Source: Candidatus Zixiibacteriota bacterium (GTDB taxonomy: Bacteria > Zixibacteria > MSB-5A5 > GN15 > FEB-12). Taken from it: a stretch of 64,000 nt of DNA. The position numbers and the translations under genes were made by a program. The notes beneath the pieces are model-generated. The model did not search any database. It was given only the letters and a program-made list of their open reading frames with translations, and was not told the DNA's origin. Shown piece by piece: positions 8,005 to 16,491 of this stretch; position 1 is the stretch's first letter, and every line of letters starts with the position of its first letter. Location: positions 248,001-312,000 of the forward strand of contig JAHOYZ010000007.1 in the NCBI GenBank assembly GCA_019038695.1, written 5' to 3'.

Positions 8005-10617
8005 TTGCAAGTGAAAACTGTCGCTTTACTACTGTTGTGTTCCTGGATACTGGCTTCGGTATCCGCAGGCGCGGAGGAACGTTTTGTAGTCGGTGGACTT
8101 GAGGAACGGTTTCCTTCTTGCGAAGAACCCTCCCGGGGCGTAGTGTTGGCTCTCTCGGGCGGGGGGGCGCGTGGATTGGCCACAATAGGCATACTGCGCG
8201 CACTCGAGGAGAAGGACATTGGTATCGCCGCTATCGCTGGCGCTTCCATGGGAGGGATAGTGGGTGGACTGTATGCTACCGGTTACACCGCTGAACAACT
8301 GACATCTATCGTACATAATCTTGATTTCGACGGTCTCTTCGGCAATGCTCCGGATCGCTCGACTATGTTCCAGACTAAACGGCGCGGACGTGGACGGGAT
8401 TTACTGACCCTTCGCTTTGACGGTTTTCTCCCCATAATTCCCCAGGCGCTGACTACCGGGCAGAAGCTAACCGAAATTCTAACCCGTTTGACGACTCGGG
8501 CTACCTATCGATCGGGCGGCGATTTCTCACAACTGCCAATCCCGTTCGCAACTGTCAGTTCAGATATGATTACTGGTGAGGAAGTCATCCTGGATCATGG
8601 TTCGCTGGCCGATGCTATGCGGGCGACTCTTGCTTTTCCCCTGGCCTTTACGGGCGTTGAGATCAATGGTCGTTTGTTGGTAGACGGTGGCATGGTCAAT
8701 CCCATGCCGGTAAACGTAGCCCGGTCTCTGTGTGATGTGCCGGTACTGGCCATAGCGATCAACACTTCCAGTCCCCTTCTTAAGCGTGATGAAATCGCGA
8801 CTCCAGTTGATATTGTAAACCAGGCGACTTCAATCATGACAAAAAGAGTGTTGCGTCAGGGGCTGGCGTCTGCCGATTTTGTAATCACACCGGTCGGGAA
8901 CAATATCCACTCGACCGACTTCAGGCTTAAGGACAGCATTATCGAGTTAGGATATCAGGCTGGTCTGATGGCCGTCGATAGCATTCTGAGTTTGCTCAGC
9001 CAACGCCGTGATACCACCCGTTACACTTTCAGTGTAGTTCGTCTGGACACCGGCTTATCGCCCCATCGGGCGCAGATTGAAGCGATATTGCTGCAACAAC
9101 AATTGAACCGGCCGGAGTTCCTGGCTGCCCTTAAGTCCCTTCGGGAAGAACTCGGCTTTTTCCAGCTTGAGGTCGGTATTTCCACGGACTCTAACTCTAC
9201 TGGAAAGCACACTTGTGTGTCGCTGAGCGGATTTGAATGCCTGGACCCGGCGCGGGTGAAGTTCTCGTTTGTAGGCAATCAGGTTTTCAGTGACTCCGTA
9301 CTTGTTTCGCAGATGGAGCTTACTGATTCCGCGCTTACTCCTTTGAGACTGGATCGTGTTTTACACTCGGCGATGAATCGCTACCGGGCAGACGGGTATG
9401 ATCTGGCAGACATTCGTAGTGTTAATGTGGATCCGGTCTCGAACTCTGCTGCGGCAACAATTGATGAGGCTGTTATCAGGAGGGTCGAAATAGCCGGCCA
9501 TGGCCGGACCAAGGCATGGTTCATTCGATCGTTGTTCCCGATGAAGGCAGGCGAGCCGTATTCAACGAGACGGGCAGCTCAGGGTATTAACAACATCTAT
9601 GGTACCGATCTATTCTATCGGGTGTCTGCTGATCTTGTCCCTGAGGATAGCGGGGCGGTGGTCAGAATCGTTGTCCGGGAGAAAAAGCCATTTCAGATGC
9701 GGCTTGGTTGGCACTGGGATGATGAATACCAGTCCGAGGAGTTCATTGAACTGCTGGATGACAACATCGGTGGGGTGGGTCTGGAACTGCTGGGTCACGC
9801 TCGATACTCCCCGGATCGGCAACACTACTTTTTGAATTTCAAGGCAGATCGTATCTTTTCCAGTTACATGACCGGAGCCATACGTTTTTACCATACGCAA
9901 CTTGATCGTCATCTTTATGATGGCAACGATTCGCTGACCGGCAAGCACCAGGAACTCAAACTTGGAACGGAATTTCGTATCGGGCGACAGATTTCGCGTT
10001 TGGGGACAGTAGCGATGGCTCTGGTTATCGAAGAGATTGATTATTTCCAGGAAAACAGGGAGATAGATGAAGAACTGGGGCTGCGCATTTTCAAACTCGA
10101 ATCGCTGGTCGAGAACTTTGATCGCATTCCTTTTCCACACCGAGGCAAGAAGCACTTTTTCGAACTACAGTTTGCCGGACGGCTACTTGGGGGGGATGTT
10201 GACTATACTCGTTTCTTCACGTCAATCGAAGCCTATTTTCCGCTGGGGAAGTACCTGAACTACCACCCACGCCTTGGGGTGGGGATTTCACGCTCAGGGT
10301 TACCGATGTCCGAACGATTCTATATGGGGGGGTTGCGGTCGTTTCATGGTTACCGCAGCGGCCAACTCAGCGGCGACAAGATGTTCCTGCTCAGCCAGCA
10401 ACTTCGGATCAAGCTACCGCTCTGGCTCTATCTCAGTGGCTACTTTGATCTGGGTAATATCTATGGCAGCACCGACGAAATAAAGCTCTCCCATCTGCGA
10501 CGAGCTTTCGGAGTGTGCCTGTCGCTCGACACCCCCCTCGGACCTGCTGAAATTGGATACGGCGCTACGGAAGATGACCTCGACCGAATTTACATCCGGG
10601 TGGGGTTCGAGTTTTAG
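8005..10617 (+). CDS. Patatin-like phospholipase fused to POTRA and Omp85 barrel (PlpD type)
   Basis: About 870 residues with an N-terminal signal peptide. The patatin domain (about 40-330) has the oxyanion loop SGGGARG (51-57), the nucleophile elbow GASMGG (Ser81) and the catalytic Asp in VDGGMVNP (about D227), so the Ser-Asp dyad is intact. After a linker come a POTRA-like part (about 420-560) and a C-terminal Omp85/BamA-type 16-strand barrel (about 560-870) ending in the aromatic F-E-F. This matches PlpD-type Vd autotransporters, which place a lipase at the outer membrane; secretion or release of the lipase is not shown here. The open frame starts with TTG (8005); GTG at 8011 is an alternative that keeps the whole signal peptide. 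Confidence 0.88.
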   Translation: MQVKTVALLLLCSWILASVSAGAEERFVVGGLEERFPSCEEPSRGVVLALSGGGARGLATIGILRALEEKDIGIAAIAGASMGGIVGGLYATGYTAEQLTSIVHNLDFDGLFGNAPDRSTMFQTKRRGRGRDLLTLRFDGFLPIIPQALTTGQKLTEILTRLTTRATYRSGGDFSQLPIPFATVSSDMITGEEVILDHGSLADAMRATLAFPLAFTGVEINGRLLVDGGMVNPMPVNVARSLCDVPVLAIAINTSSPLLKRDEIATPVDIVNQATSIMTKRVLRQGLASADFVITPVGNNIHSTDFRLKDSIIELGYQAGLMAVDSILSLLSQRRDTTRYTFSVVRLDTGLSPHRAQIEAILLQQQLNRPEFLAALKSLREELGFFQLEVGISTDSNSTGKHTCVSLSGFECLDPARVKFSFVGNQVFSDSVLVSQMELTDSALTPLRLDRVLHSAMNRYRADGYDLADIRSVNVDPVSNSAAATIDEAVIRRVEIAGHGRTKAWFIRSLFPMKAGEPYSTRRAAQGINNIYGTDLFYRVSADLVPEDSGAVVRIVVREKKPFQMRLGWHWDDEYQSEEFIELLDDNIGGVGLELLGHARYSPDRQHYFLNFKADRIFSSYMTGAIRFYHTQLDRHLYDGNDSLTGKHQELKLGTEFRIGRQISRLGTVAMALVIEEIDYFQENREIDEELGLRIFKLESLVENFDRIPFPHRGKKHFFELQFAGRLLGGDVDYTRFFTSIEAYFPLGKYLNYHPRLGVGISRSGLPMSERFYMGGLRSFHGYRSGQLSGDKMFLLSQQLRIKLPLWLYLSGYFDLGNIYGSTDEIKLSHLRRAFGVCLSLDTPLGPAEIGYGATEDDLDRIYIRVGFEF

Positions 10618-10650
10618 ATCCGGTTGATGAAAAAGTGGTGTCTCAGTCAT

Positions 10651-10725
10651 GTAGGTCAAGCGGCTTGCTGCTTGACGACTGCGGAGAATGATTCACATGT
10701 CAAGCCGACAGGCGGCTTGACCTAC
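10651..10725. repeat. Imperfect inverted repeat (26-27 bp arms)
   Basis: The left arm (10651-10676) starts GTAGGTCAAGCGGCTTG. The right arm (10699-10725) is its imperfect reverse complement, ending GGCGGCTTGACCTAC, with a 22-nt spacer. It fills the gap between two convergent genes. It may be a REP/MITE-like intergenic element or a weak bidirectional terminator; no T-run supports the latter. Confidence 0.6.
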
Positions 10726-10729
10726 TACG

Positions 10730-11692
10730 CTAGAACCGATAGGCGGCGCTGACGCGGAAGGTAGCATCCAGATCGCCATGATGAAGATAAGCCAGGTCAA
10801 TGATAACCTTGCCAACATCAACTCCGGCCCCGGCTGTAAAACGCCCGATATCAAATCCTGCCCGTCCGAAAACTTTCTCCCGGTAGCCAACCTCCCAGCC
10901 ATAATGGGTATCAAGCGAGAACGACCCTGACGAGTACTGCGCCGACTCCTTCAGTCCTTCGAATTTGATATCCCCGCTGAAGAGGAAACGGCCGGTGAAA
11001 TCCCAGCGGGAGAATGCCAGTGCAACGCCGGGTTTGATCGTTGGGTAAATCGACTCGGTGTGGGAACCGGAATCGAATGTCTCTCCTGAGTAACGGATGA
11101 AACCGGTGCTGATGTCGGTTACCATCAAGCCCAGATCGGTGTGTCGAGTGAGTTGGTACAACAGGCCTGCATCCAGTGTTAGCCCCTTGCCGGATTCGGT
11201 CCCGATGTCTCGATAGATGATCTTGGCTGTCAGGCCAAAATCGAGTCGTTGTCCCAATCTGCCCGCCAGAGCCGCCGACAACAGGAAATCGCCGTGCGAC
11301 TCTTCGGATACAGCGTATTGCCGCCCAAACTCATTGAGCTGAGTAATTTTAATTCCCCCGCCTCCCAAATAGTACAGGTAGAAGCCAAAGGCTCGCACTG
11401 TTGAACGGCCTTCTGATCGGGCGTCGATGTACGCCACGTAATCATGGTTCAGCAGAGAGCCAAACGTCTCGGCGTGCATAGCCACCACCTGCCGCCCCTG
11501 CAGTCGGTTCATGCCGGCCGGGTTCCAGTAGGCTGAGGTGCCATCAAACGGTCCGGCCACAACAGCCCCGCCAAGAGCTAAACCTCGTCCGCCCACACCG
11601 AGTGAGAAAGCGTCACCGGCATACTTGGCCGCCTGGACATGACCGCCGTATATCAACAGCAGTCCAATGAATATGTATCGACAAAGGGTCAT
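10730..11692 (-). CDS. PorV/PorQ-family outer-membrane protein
   Basis: A beta-barrel protein of about 320 residues. A signal peptide (LCRYIFIGLLLIYGGHVQA) is followed by the family's N-terminal signature: GDAFSLGVGGRGLALGGAVV and then the segment DGTSAYWNPAGMNRL. Amphipathic strands run to a terminal aromatic residue (SAAYRF). PorV and PorQ belong to the FadL-like/UPF0164 group; in Bacteroidetes some act in type IX secretion, but most FCB members are of unknown role. The open frame extends to 11725; I prefer the ATG at 11692 because it puts a short basic stretch directly before the hydrophobic core. No strong ribosome-binding site decides this. The gene stands alone, convergent with the patatin gene. 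Confidence 0.75.
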   Translation of the reverse strand: MTLCRYIFIGLLLIYGGHVQAAKYAGDAFSLGVGGRGLALGGAVVAGPFDGTSAYWNPAGMNRLQGRQVVAMHAETFGSLLNHDYVAYIDARSEGRSTVRAFGFYLYYLGGGGIKITQLNEFGRQYAVSEESHGDFLLSAALAGRLGQRLDFGLTAKIIYRDIGTESGKGLTLDAGLLYQLTRHTDLGLMVTDISTGFIRYSGETFDSGSHTESIYPTIKPGVALAFSRWDFTGRFLFSGDIKFEGLKESAQYSSGSFSLDTHYGWEVGYREKVFGRAGFDIGRFTAGAGVDVGKVIIDLAYLHHGDLDATFRVSAAYRF

Positions 11693-11807
11693 AATTTGAG
11701 TTTCACTCTTGGCCATTATACACAAATGACCGTCGCGATGCCACTATACTTGCTATCGGCATTCCCCTGGTTTGGGACGTCCATTAAGTACGTTATTCGG
11801 TAATCGA

Positions 11808-11844
11808 ACTGATAAAACAAAGGCGGGAGGATAACCTCCCGCCT
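11808..11844 (-). terminator. Rho-independent terminator of the HMA protein gene
   Basis: A 10-bp perfect stem (AGGCGGGAGG / CCTCCCGCCT, 11821-11844) with a 4-nt loop; on the minus strand TTTGTTTTATC follows. It lies 33 bp past the stop of the HMA gene. Confidence 0.9.
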
Positions 11845-11877
11845 TTTGTCTATGATAGACATCTCAATCGAAATGAT

Positions 11878-12474
11878 CTATTTGGTGCCGGAGTCCTTTT
11901 CCTTGGAAGCATCCGCCGTCTTAACTCCACAAGCCTTTTGCTGGGCGGGAGTACAAGTCTTGGCGCAGGTAGCGGCCTTCTTGGATTGGGTAGTAGTGTT
12001 GGCTACAAAAAGCTCAGCTTTGAAACCCTTCTTGGTAACAGCACTGGTCAGCAAGCTCTTGTCGGTCAGCTTGGCGGGATCGTAACAGACCACCGCTGCC
12101 CCGGCTTGATGCGAAACCTTGAAAACATCAATCACGCCTTCAATTTCTGAGAGGGCTCCACTGACACTGCTTTCGCAGCCGCCGCAGGTCATGCCCTTAA
12201 CCGTCAAAGCAACAGTCTCGCACTTACCATCGTACTTTTTGCAGGTTTCGGCCCATTTGGCGCATTCTTCCGGAGTACAGTATTTGCCCAGCACACCACA
12301 GGCGGCGCCAAGCTGAGAACCGTCACAAGCAGCTTTCGAGTGACCGGCGCAGCCGGCAGCTTTGGTATCTTTGCCATCTTTGCTCGCCGCACAGCCCTTA
12401 CCAGCCTGGATATCGACGCTACCGATGGCCACACAGATGGCGGCACAGATAACTACGGTTAATACTTTCTTCAC
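11878..12474 (-). CDS. Secreted Cys-rich protein with a heavy-metal-associated (HMA) domain
   Basis: A 198-residue protein with a signal peptide (about residues 1-24). A Cys-rich stretch (about 28-85, with Cys about every 7-10 residues) precedes an HMA/MerP-like domain at about 86-158 with the metal-binding motif GMTCGGCE (C97, C100). A short C-terminal part (about 159-198) adds TCAKTCTP. HMA domains bind soft metals such as Cu(I) or Hg(II); an exported single-domain form suggests a periplasmic metal carrier or buffer. No transporter or mer gene lies next to it. It is a single-gene unit with its own promoter and terminator. AAAGGAG precedes the ATG. The metal cannot be deduced. Confidence 0.82.
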   Translation of the reverse strand: MKKVLTVVICAAICVAIGSVDIQAGKGCAASKDGKDTKAAGCAGHSKAACDGSQLGAACGVLGKYCTPEECAKWAETCKKYDGKCETVALTVKGMTCGGCESSVSGALSEIEGVIDVFKVSHQAGAAVVCYDPAKLTDKSLLTSAVTKKGFKAELFVANTTTQSKKAATCAKTCTPAQQKACGVKTADASKEKDSGTK

Positions 12475-12497
12475 GATGTTTCTCCTTTTGTGGTACT

Positions 12498-12526
12498 TAA
12501 ATATCGGATTCTCATATAATTGTCAA
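12498..12526 (-). promoter_or_regulatory. Sigma-70-type promoter of the HMA protein gene
   Basis: On the minus strand, TTGACA (12526-12521), a 17-bp spacer and TATTTA (12503-12498). The -10 element ends 23 nt before the start codon. Confidence 0.6.
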
Positions 12527-12540
12527 ATATAGTGTAATCA

Positions 12541-12565
12541 GCTCGATTGGTCAACCAATTCGAGC
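12541..12565. promoter_or_regulatory. Near-palindrome upstream of the HMA promoter, possible operator
   Basis: Left arm GCTCGATTGGT, right arm ACCAATTCGAGC. The arms are complementary apart from one inserted base. It sits 14 bp upstream of the -35 element, where an activator or repressor could bind. No family can be assigned. Confidence 0.4.
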
Positions 12566-12711
12566 GTTCAGTAACAAAAAAATGGACTTATTGTATCAAT
12601 TCTCCCTTTTTAACCCCTAATGTCCCCAAAGGTTTCATTGGGGAATAAAATACCTTTACTTTCTGTCTCAAAATCTGGCCACCTGGAGTGGCAGAAGACA
12701 AATCAAGGTAT

Positions 12712-14283
12712 TTACTTCGCAATATCAACGTTTTCATAGAATACTAACCGTCTTCCCTCGTAGTCAAACAGGACTTGAAAATTCTCCAGAATCATGTTGC
12801 CGATATTGCCGGCCAACTCCTCCGAGCCAGCCAATCCCAGCCCCTCTTCGGGTAACATTACACGCAGTGACTGTAGGGAAATCTCGCCAAACCGGAAGGT
12901 CGCCGCAAAGGCAGTTTTGCTGCCAATCGCCCCCCCGACGCCGCCCATACCCACCGGGTTGGTCTTAACATCGTCCAACACCTCTTCCAGATGATGTTTG
13001 TCCACAAAGTTGCGGTGCAGTATAAGACCAAAAGCGTTACCCAGATCAACAATGAACTCCCCCTTGATACCGTTGAGTTCTCCGGTGACAGAGGGAACCA
13101 GCATAGTCAGATTGAAATCCACCGCGATTCCTCCCGGTGGCAATTCAAAAGCCTGTGGATCAAAGACTGTGAGCGATGAGTCACGATAGTCAATCAGAAC
13201 CGGAAAGCGAGAGAGGAAATCATAGCCCAGCATACCTCCCAGCTCCTGCTTATGGGGCACTGAACGGACAAAGGCCGAGAGGTCCATCGAACCAGCGACC
13301 TGGGCATACAGAGTAAGAGCCCCGATTGAGATGGAGTCGGACCGCACCAACTGCACTTCTTCGTACCCCGCCATACCTACGACCGGCAGACTGCCCTCAA
13401 CAGGCAGGTTCAGGTCTGCAATGGTTGCAGTGTGAAATATATTGGCTGAAGCGCCGGAGTCGAGAATGAACCAGACCTTCTTTGTGCCATTAATCGTAGC
13501 AGGCAACCAGATATGACCGAGGCGATACTCAAATCCGATTCTAACCGATGCCGATGAATCGGCAAAGGAATAGTCAGCGACGGCACGAGCCGGCATCGAG
13601 AACACCGATTGGTCAATCTCGATGTTCAGCGTAATGCTGTCGGTCTCAAGCGATGTGAAGAGCGGAATATCTTCAAACGATGTGTGAACAAAATGTGGTA
13701 CAGCAACTCCGCCGACAAAGCGATAGTCACCCATCTGGGAGATCGACCTGAGGTTATCCAGTTTGCTGAACGAGTAGCGCCTCATGGCGTCGTCGGGATC
13801 AAAAAGAATCCGCACGGTGTCGTTGTTGAGTGGATAGAAAGCTACCTGATGATACTTCATGCCATCATATTCCAACTCGCCGAGGTCTTCGCAGGTTCCC
13901 TTCATCCGGTCCTTCAGAAGATAGGAGAAGGACTCAAAATAGATATTGGATAGCAGGGCGTCCTTCTCGTATCCCGTCAACTCCGAGACTCGTCCGTTGT
14001 GGTCCTGTTGCCAGGCCTGGTGTCCGTCATAAGCCTGAATTAGAACGACGCTGCCAATGGCAACTTCAAGATAGAGCCGGTCCGGCGCGGAAAATATCTC
14101 AACAAATCGCCCGGCCTGACCGTTGAGATTGATTGTCCCCTCGGCACGAAAGGAAGATATCCGTTGTAGCGAATCAAACGCCGTTTTTCCCCCGACTGAT
14201 TTGATAAACAGGGAGTCGAGATTCGTGGCTGATGCATCAGCGCTAATCAGGATGAATAAAGCTAGTACAAAACAACGGAACAT
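12712..14283 (-). CDS. Secreted LolA-like plus retropepsin-like protein
   Basis: A 523-residue protein with a signal peptide (about 1-19). Residues about 20-230 resemble the LolA/outer-membrane lipoprotein-sorting fold, with an opening like GGKTAFDSLQRISSFRAEG. Residues about 245-520 contain two retropepsin-like halves. The first has VWFILDSGASANIF, with the active-site Asp-Ser-Gly at 275-277. The second has EFIVDLGNAFGLIL (D413), where Leu replaces the usual Ser/Thr. A retropepsin needs two Asp loops, so either the second loop works with a variant triad or the protein dimerises through the first. Substrate unknown; probably periplasmic. A short stem-loop (about 12629-12650) follows the gene but lacks a T-run. 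Confidence 0.72.
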   Translation of the reverse strand: MFRCFVLALFILISADASATNLDSLFIKSVGGKTAFDSLQRISSFRAEGTINLNGQAGRFVEIFSAPDRLYLEVAIGSVVLIQAYDGHQAWQQDHNGRVSELTGYEKDALLSNIYFESFSYLLKDRMKGTCEDLGELEYDGMKYHQVAFYPLNNDTVRILFDPDDAMRRYSFSKLDNLRSISQMGDYRFVGGVAVPHFVHTSFEDIPLFTSLETDSITLNIEIDQSVFSMPARAVADYSFADSSASVRIGFEYRLGHIWLPATINGTKKVWFILDSGASANIFHTATIADLNLPVEGSLPVVGMAGYEEVQLVRSDSISIGALTLYAQVAGSMDLSAFVRSVPHKQELGGMLGYDFLSRFPVLIDYRDSSLTVFDPQAFELPPGGIAVDFNLTMLVPSVTGELNGIKGEFIVDLGNAFGLILHRNFVDKHHLEEVLDDVKTNPVGMGGVGGAIGSKTAFAATFRFGEISLQSLRVMLPEEGLGLAGSEELAGNIGNMILENFQVLFDYEGRRLVFYENVDIAK

Positions 14284-14339
14284 AGGAGGATCATCCTTTC
14301 AATTCGGTTCTACTGCTCAGGGAACAGGTTTCATCTGGA

Positions 14340-14385
14340 AAACACAAACACAAAACGGCCACCCCTTATAAAAGAGATGGCCGTT
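14340..14385 (-). terminator. GGCCA-type hairpin terminator downstream of the dockerin relic
   Basis: The stem AACGGCCA / TGGCCGTT (14354-14361 with 14378-14385) is followed on the minus strand by TTTGTGTTTGTGTTTT. It lies 27-60 nt after the relic's stop and resembles the hairpins that follow other dockerin genes in this window. Confidence 0.65.
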
Positions 14386-14411
14386 CCTGTTTTCAATTTT
14401 ATTCGCAGTTC

Positions 14412-14489
14412 CTACGGGCACGCCACCGGAGCAGGACCTCCAGTGAACAAGTATGCAACCAGATGGGTTAGGTCAGCCGGGTGCCATGC
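14412..14489 (-). pseudogene. Relic of a dockerin gene 3' end
   Basis: On the minus strand, 14412-14489 encodes [20 protein letters not shown] followed by PVACP and TAG. This is almost the same C-terminus as the intact dockerin proteins between 37.8 and 63.1 kb. An in-frame TGA lies immediately upstream (14490-14492), and no signal peptide or first dockerin repeat is found beyond it. It is therefore a stranded 3' fragment, still followed by its hairpin. It is too short to be a gene on its own. Confidence 0.75.
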
Positions 14490-14860
14490 TCAAACTCGTT
14501 TGGGCATGATTTCCTGTAGAAACCCCTTAGCGGTTCCGCCATCTAGATTGTCAGGACCGCAAGGGGTCCTGACCTACAAATGCGAAATCTGTTAAAGGGG
14601 ATAGTATTCACATAATCCTCCAGGCAAACAACCATGAGTAAGCTATCATTCCCAGTTGGTGGCGCGTTGCCACCCTGCTCTTGAACAGTATAAGCCGAAA
14701 CAGCCCAAAAGTCAATGTGGTGGGGTGTTTGTATGCCTTGATACCGAGACGTTTTCTCGGTAACATGCAGTATGGCTCAATTCAAGGAAATACTGGACAA
14801 CTTCCTCGAGTATGTTTGACGAGCAAGGCATTCCCCTCGATAAAGTCGACTATTGTTTTC
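14490..14860. other. Intergenic region between the dockerin relic and the flippase gene
   Basis: Apart from the hairpin at 14550-14577, I see no supported gene, promoter or RNA here. Short open frames on both strands have no ribosome-binding site and no recognisable product. Confidence 0.4.
14550..14577. repeat. Short perfect hairpin in intergenic DNA
   Basis: GTCAGGACC (14550-14558) and GGTCCTGAC (14565-14573) form a 9-bp perfect stem with a 6-nt loop, followed by CTAC. Read on the minus strand it begins GTAGGTCAGGACC, similar to the GTAGGTCAAG end of the inverted repeat at 10651. No T-run is present, so it is unlikely to be a terminator. Confidence 0.5.
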
Positions 14861-16426
14861 CTATCTGGAATTGAATTTGAGTTTGGAACGCACTAATTCA
14901 AGCAGCTTTTTGGGTTCCGGTAGATTCATAACCGTGGCCAGCGACATGTACACTATTGCCCCCACTCCTCCCAGCAGAGCCAAACGGATAGCCACAAGTA
15001 GAAGGGGCCACGACATTGATCCGGGCCAGAGTGCGATAAGTCCGAACCACAGTAAGGCTGTTACTAACAGGCTGGCCATTATCTTCACCAGGGCCAGCCC
15101 AAACATCCTCCCTAGCGAAAACCCCATTAGCCGTTGCAAGTCGATGGTCATGATAATAAATCCGACGAGCCACGCTATCGAAGATGCCAGAGCCAGGCCG
15201 TTTTGCTCCATTGGTCCTATCAGAAACACGCTCAACAGTATCTTCACCACGAGAACAACAAACAAAATTGTGCCGACCCGAAGAAGATTGGAACGAGCAT
15301 AGTAAAACCGCATCTGAAACCAGAGCATTGAATAAAAGCAGATCCCGAGGGCGAAGTATCTCAGGGGGTCAGCCGTTAGAACCAGCGATTGGGAGTCAAA
15401 GGCTCCTCTTTGAAACGCAATGCGAACAATCTCAAGCGGAAACAGATAAAAACTCAGCGCCATCAAACCCATGACAAACATGACCAGACGCAATCCTCCG
15501 GCAAACATTTCGTGAAGTCGTTTGCCATTGGCGTCCGAGTTGAAATCAGATATCCAGGGGAAAGAAGCAGCAGCAGCCGACACCACGAACATTCCTACGG
15601 GCAACATGATCAGAAAAGTCGCGTACCGGAGAGCTGCGATCTGTCCCTCACCCAGGTAGGCGGCGGCGAGATACCGATCGACCAATGGATAGGCCAAAGC
15701 GATGCACTCCACCGCTGCCACAGCCAGCACTGATTTCATCAGCTTCCCTGCAATACCCATATCCACACCGGAAGAGGTACTCGGATTCACAAGGCGATAA
15801 GCAGTGGCTCCATTGATCACGAATAAGGCTATTGATGCGGCCAGCCAGCCGTAGGCCAGGGCATCGATGTTGAGTTGATCATATCCGAACAATACAATTC
15901 CGAGAACGAGTAAATTGGCTACCATAGGCGAAAACGCCGGTACCACAAAATGCTTGCGGTCAAAGAGCACGGCACGGAAATATGCCTCCATACCCCGGAA
16001 AAACACAAACCAGGCCAGAATCGACATTAACCTCAAGGCAGTTGCACAATCTTCTCCGGTCAGCCGTGGAGCCAGCAGGTTGATGATTGGTGCCTTCAGC
16101 ACGTAGATTGCCACGGCGACTAGTCCGAATATAGCTGTGAAAGTCACTGTGCCGGCCACAAACAATCTGCGGCCGGCTTCCTCATCGTCCCCACCGAGTT
16201 TTTTCTTGAGCGGTATGAAAGCCGGAGGGAGGGCTGCAAACGCTACGAACGTCAACAACTCAGGTATTGTGAAGGCCAGTAGAAAGATGTCAAAGATCGA
16301 ACTTGTTCCGAAATACCCCGCGATCGTTGCTTCGCGGGCATACCCCAGGATTCGTCCGAAGACGTTGGTTCCCACCGTAATGACGGTGGCGGCCAGTAGC
16401 GATTGTCTGGCGAACCGGGGGCTCAT
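14861..16426 (-). CDS. MurJ/MviN-family lipid flippase
   Basis: A 521-residue polytopic membrane protein with about 14 hydrophobic segments. It opens with the MurJ-family N-terminal pattern GTNVFGRILGYAREATIAGY and then IFDIFLLAFTIPELL. MurJ flips lipid II for peptidoglycan synthesis; paralogues in polysaccharide clusters can flip other undecaprenyl-linked glycans. Here it is the last gene of a seven-gene minus-strand exopolysaccharide cluster with no separate Wzx, so it may serve as that cluster's flippase. Whether it is the genome's only MurJ cannot be judged from this window. It is separated from wecB by 65 bp. Confidence 0.8.
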   Translation of the reverse strand: MSPRFARQSLLAATVITVGTNVFGRILGYAREATIAGYFGTSSIFDIFLLAFTIPELLTFVAFAALPPAFIPLKKKLGGDDEEAGRRLFVAGTVTFTAIFGLVAVAIYVLKAPIINLLAPRLTGEDCATALRLMSILAWFVFFRGMEAYFRAVLFDRKHFVVPAFSPMVANLLVLGIVLFGYDQLNIDALAYGWLAASIALFVINGATAYRLVNPSTSSGVDMGIAGKLMKSVLAVAAVECIALAYPLVDRYLAAAYLGEGQIAALRYATFLIMLPVGMFVVSAAAASFPWISDFNSDANGKRLHEMFAGGLRLVMFVMGLMALSFYLFPLEIVRIAFQRGAFDSQSLVLTADPLRYFALGICFYSMLWFQMRFYYARSNLLRVGTILFVVLVVKILLSVFLIGPMEQNGLALASSIAWLVGFIIMTIDLQRLMGFSLGRMFGLALVKIMASLLVTALLWFGLIALWPGSMSWPLLLVAIRLALLGGVGAIVYMSLATVMNLPEPKKLLELVRSKLKFNSR

Positions 16427-16491
16427 CGGGACTCCCTGCGATTGATGCGGGATTGGCAGGAGAGCAAGTATTTGTCCAGCATCGTCATATT

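Noticed and set aside
9610-10155. 181-residue minus-strand frame opposite the Omp85 barrel region
   Set aside because: It is antisense to a continuous 870-residue gene and shows no family feature.
12629-12650. Hairpin TCCCCAA / TTGGGGA near the end of the retropepsin-like gene as a terminator
   Set aside because: No T-run follows on the relevant strand, so termination is not supported.
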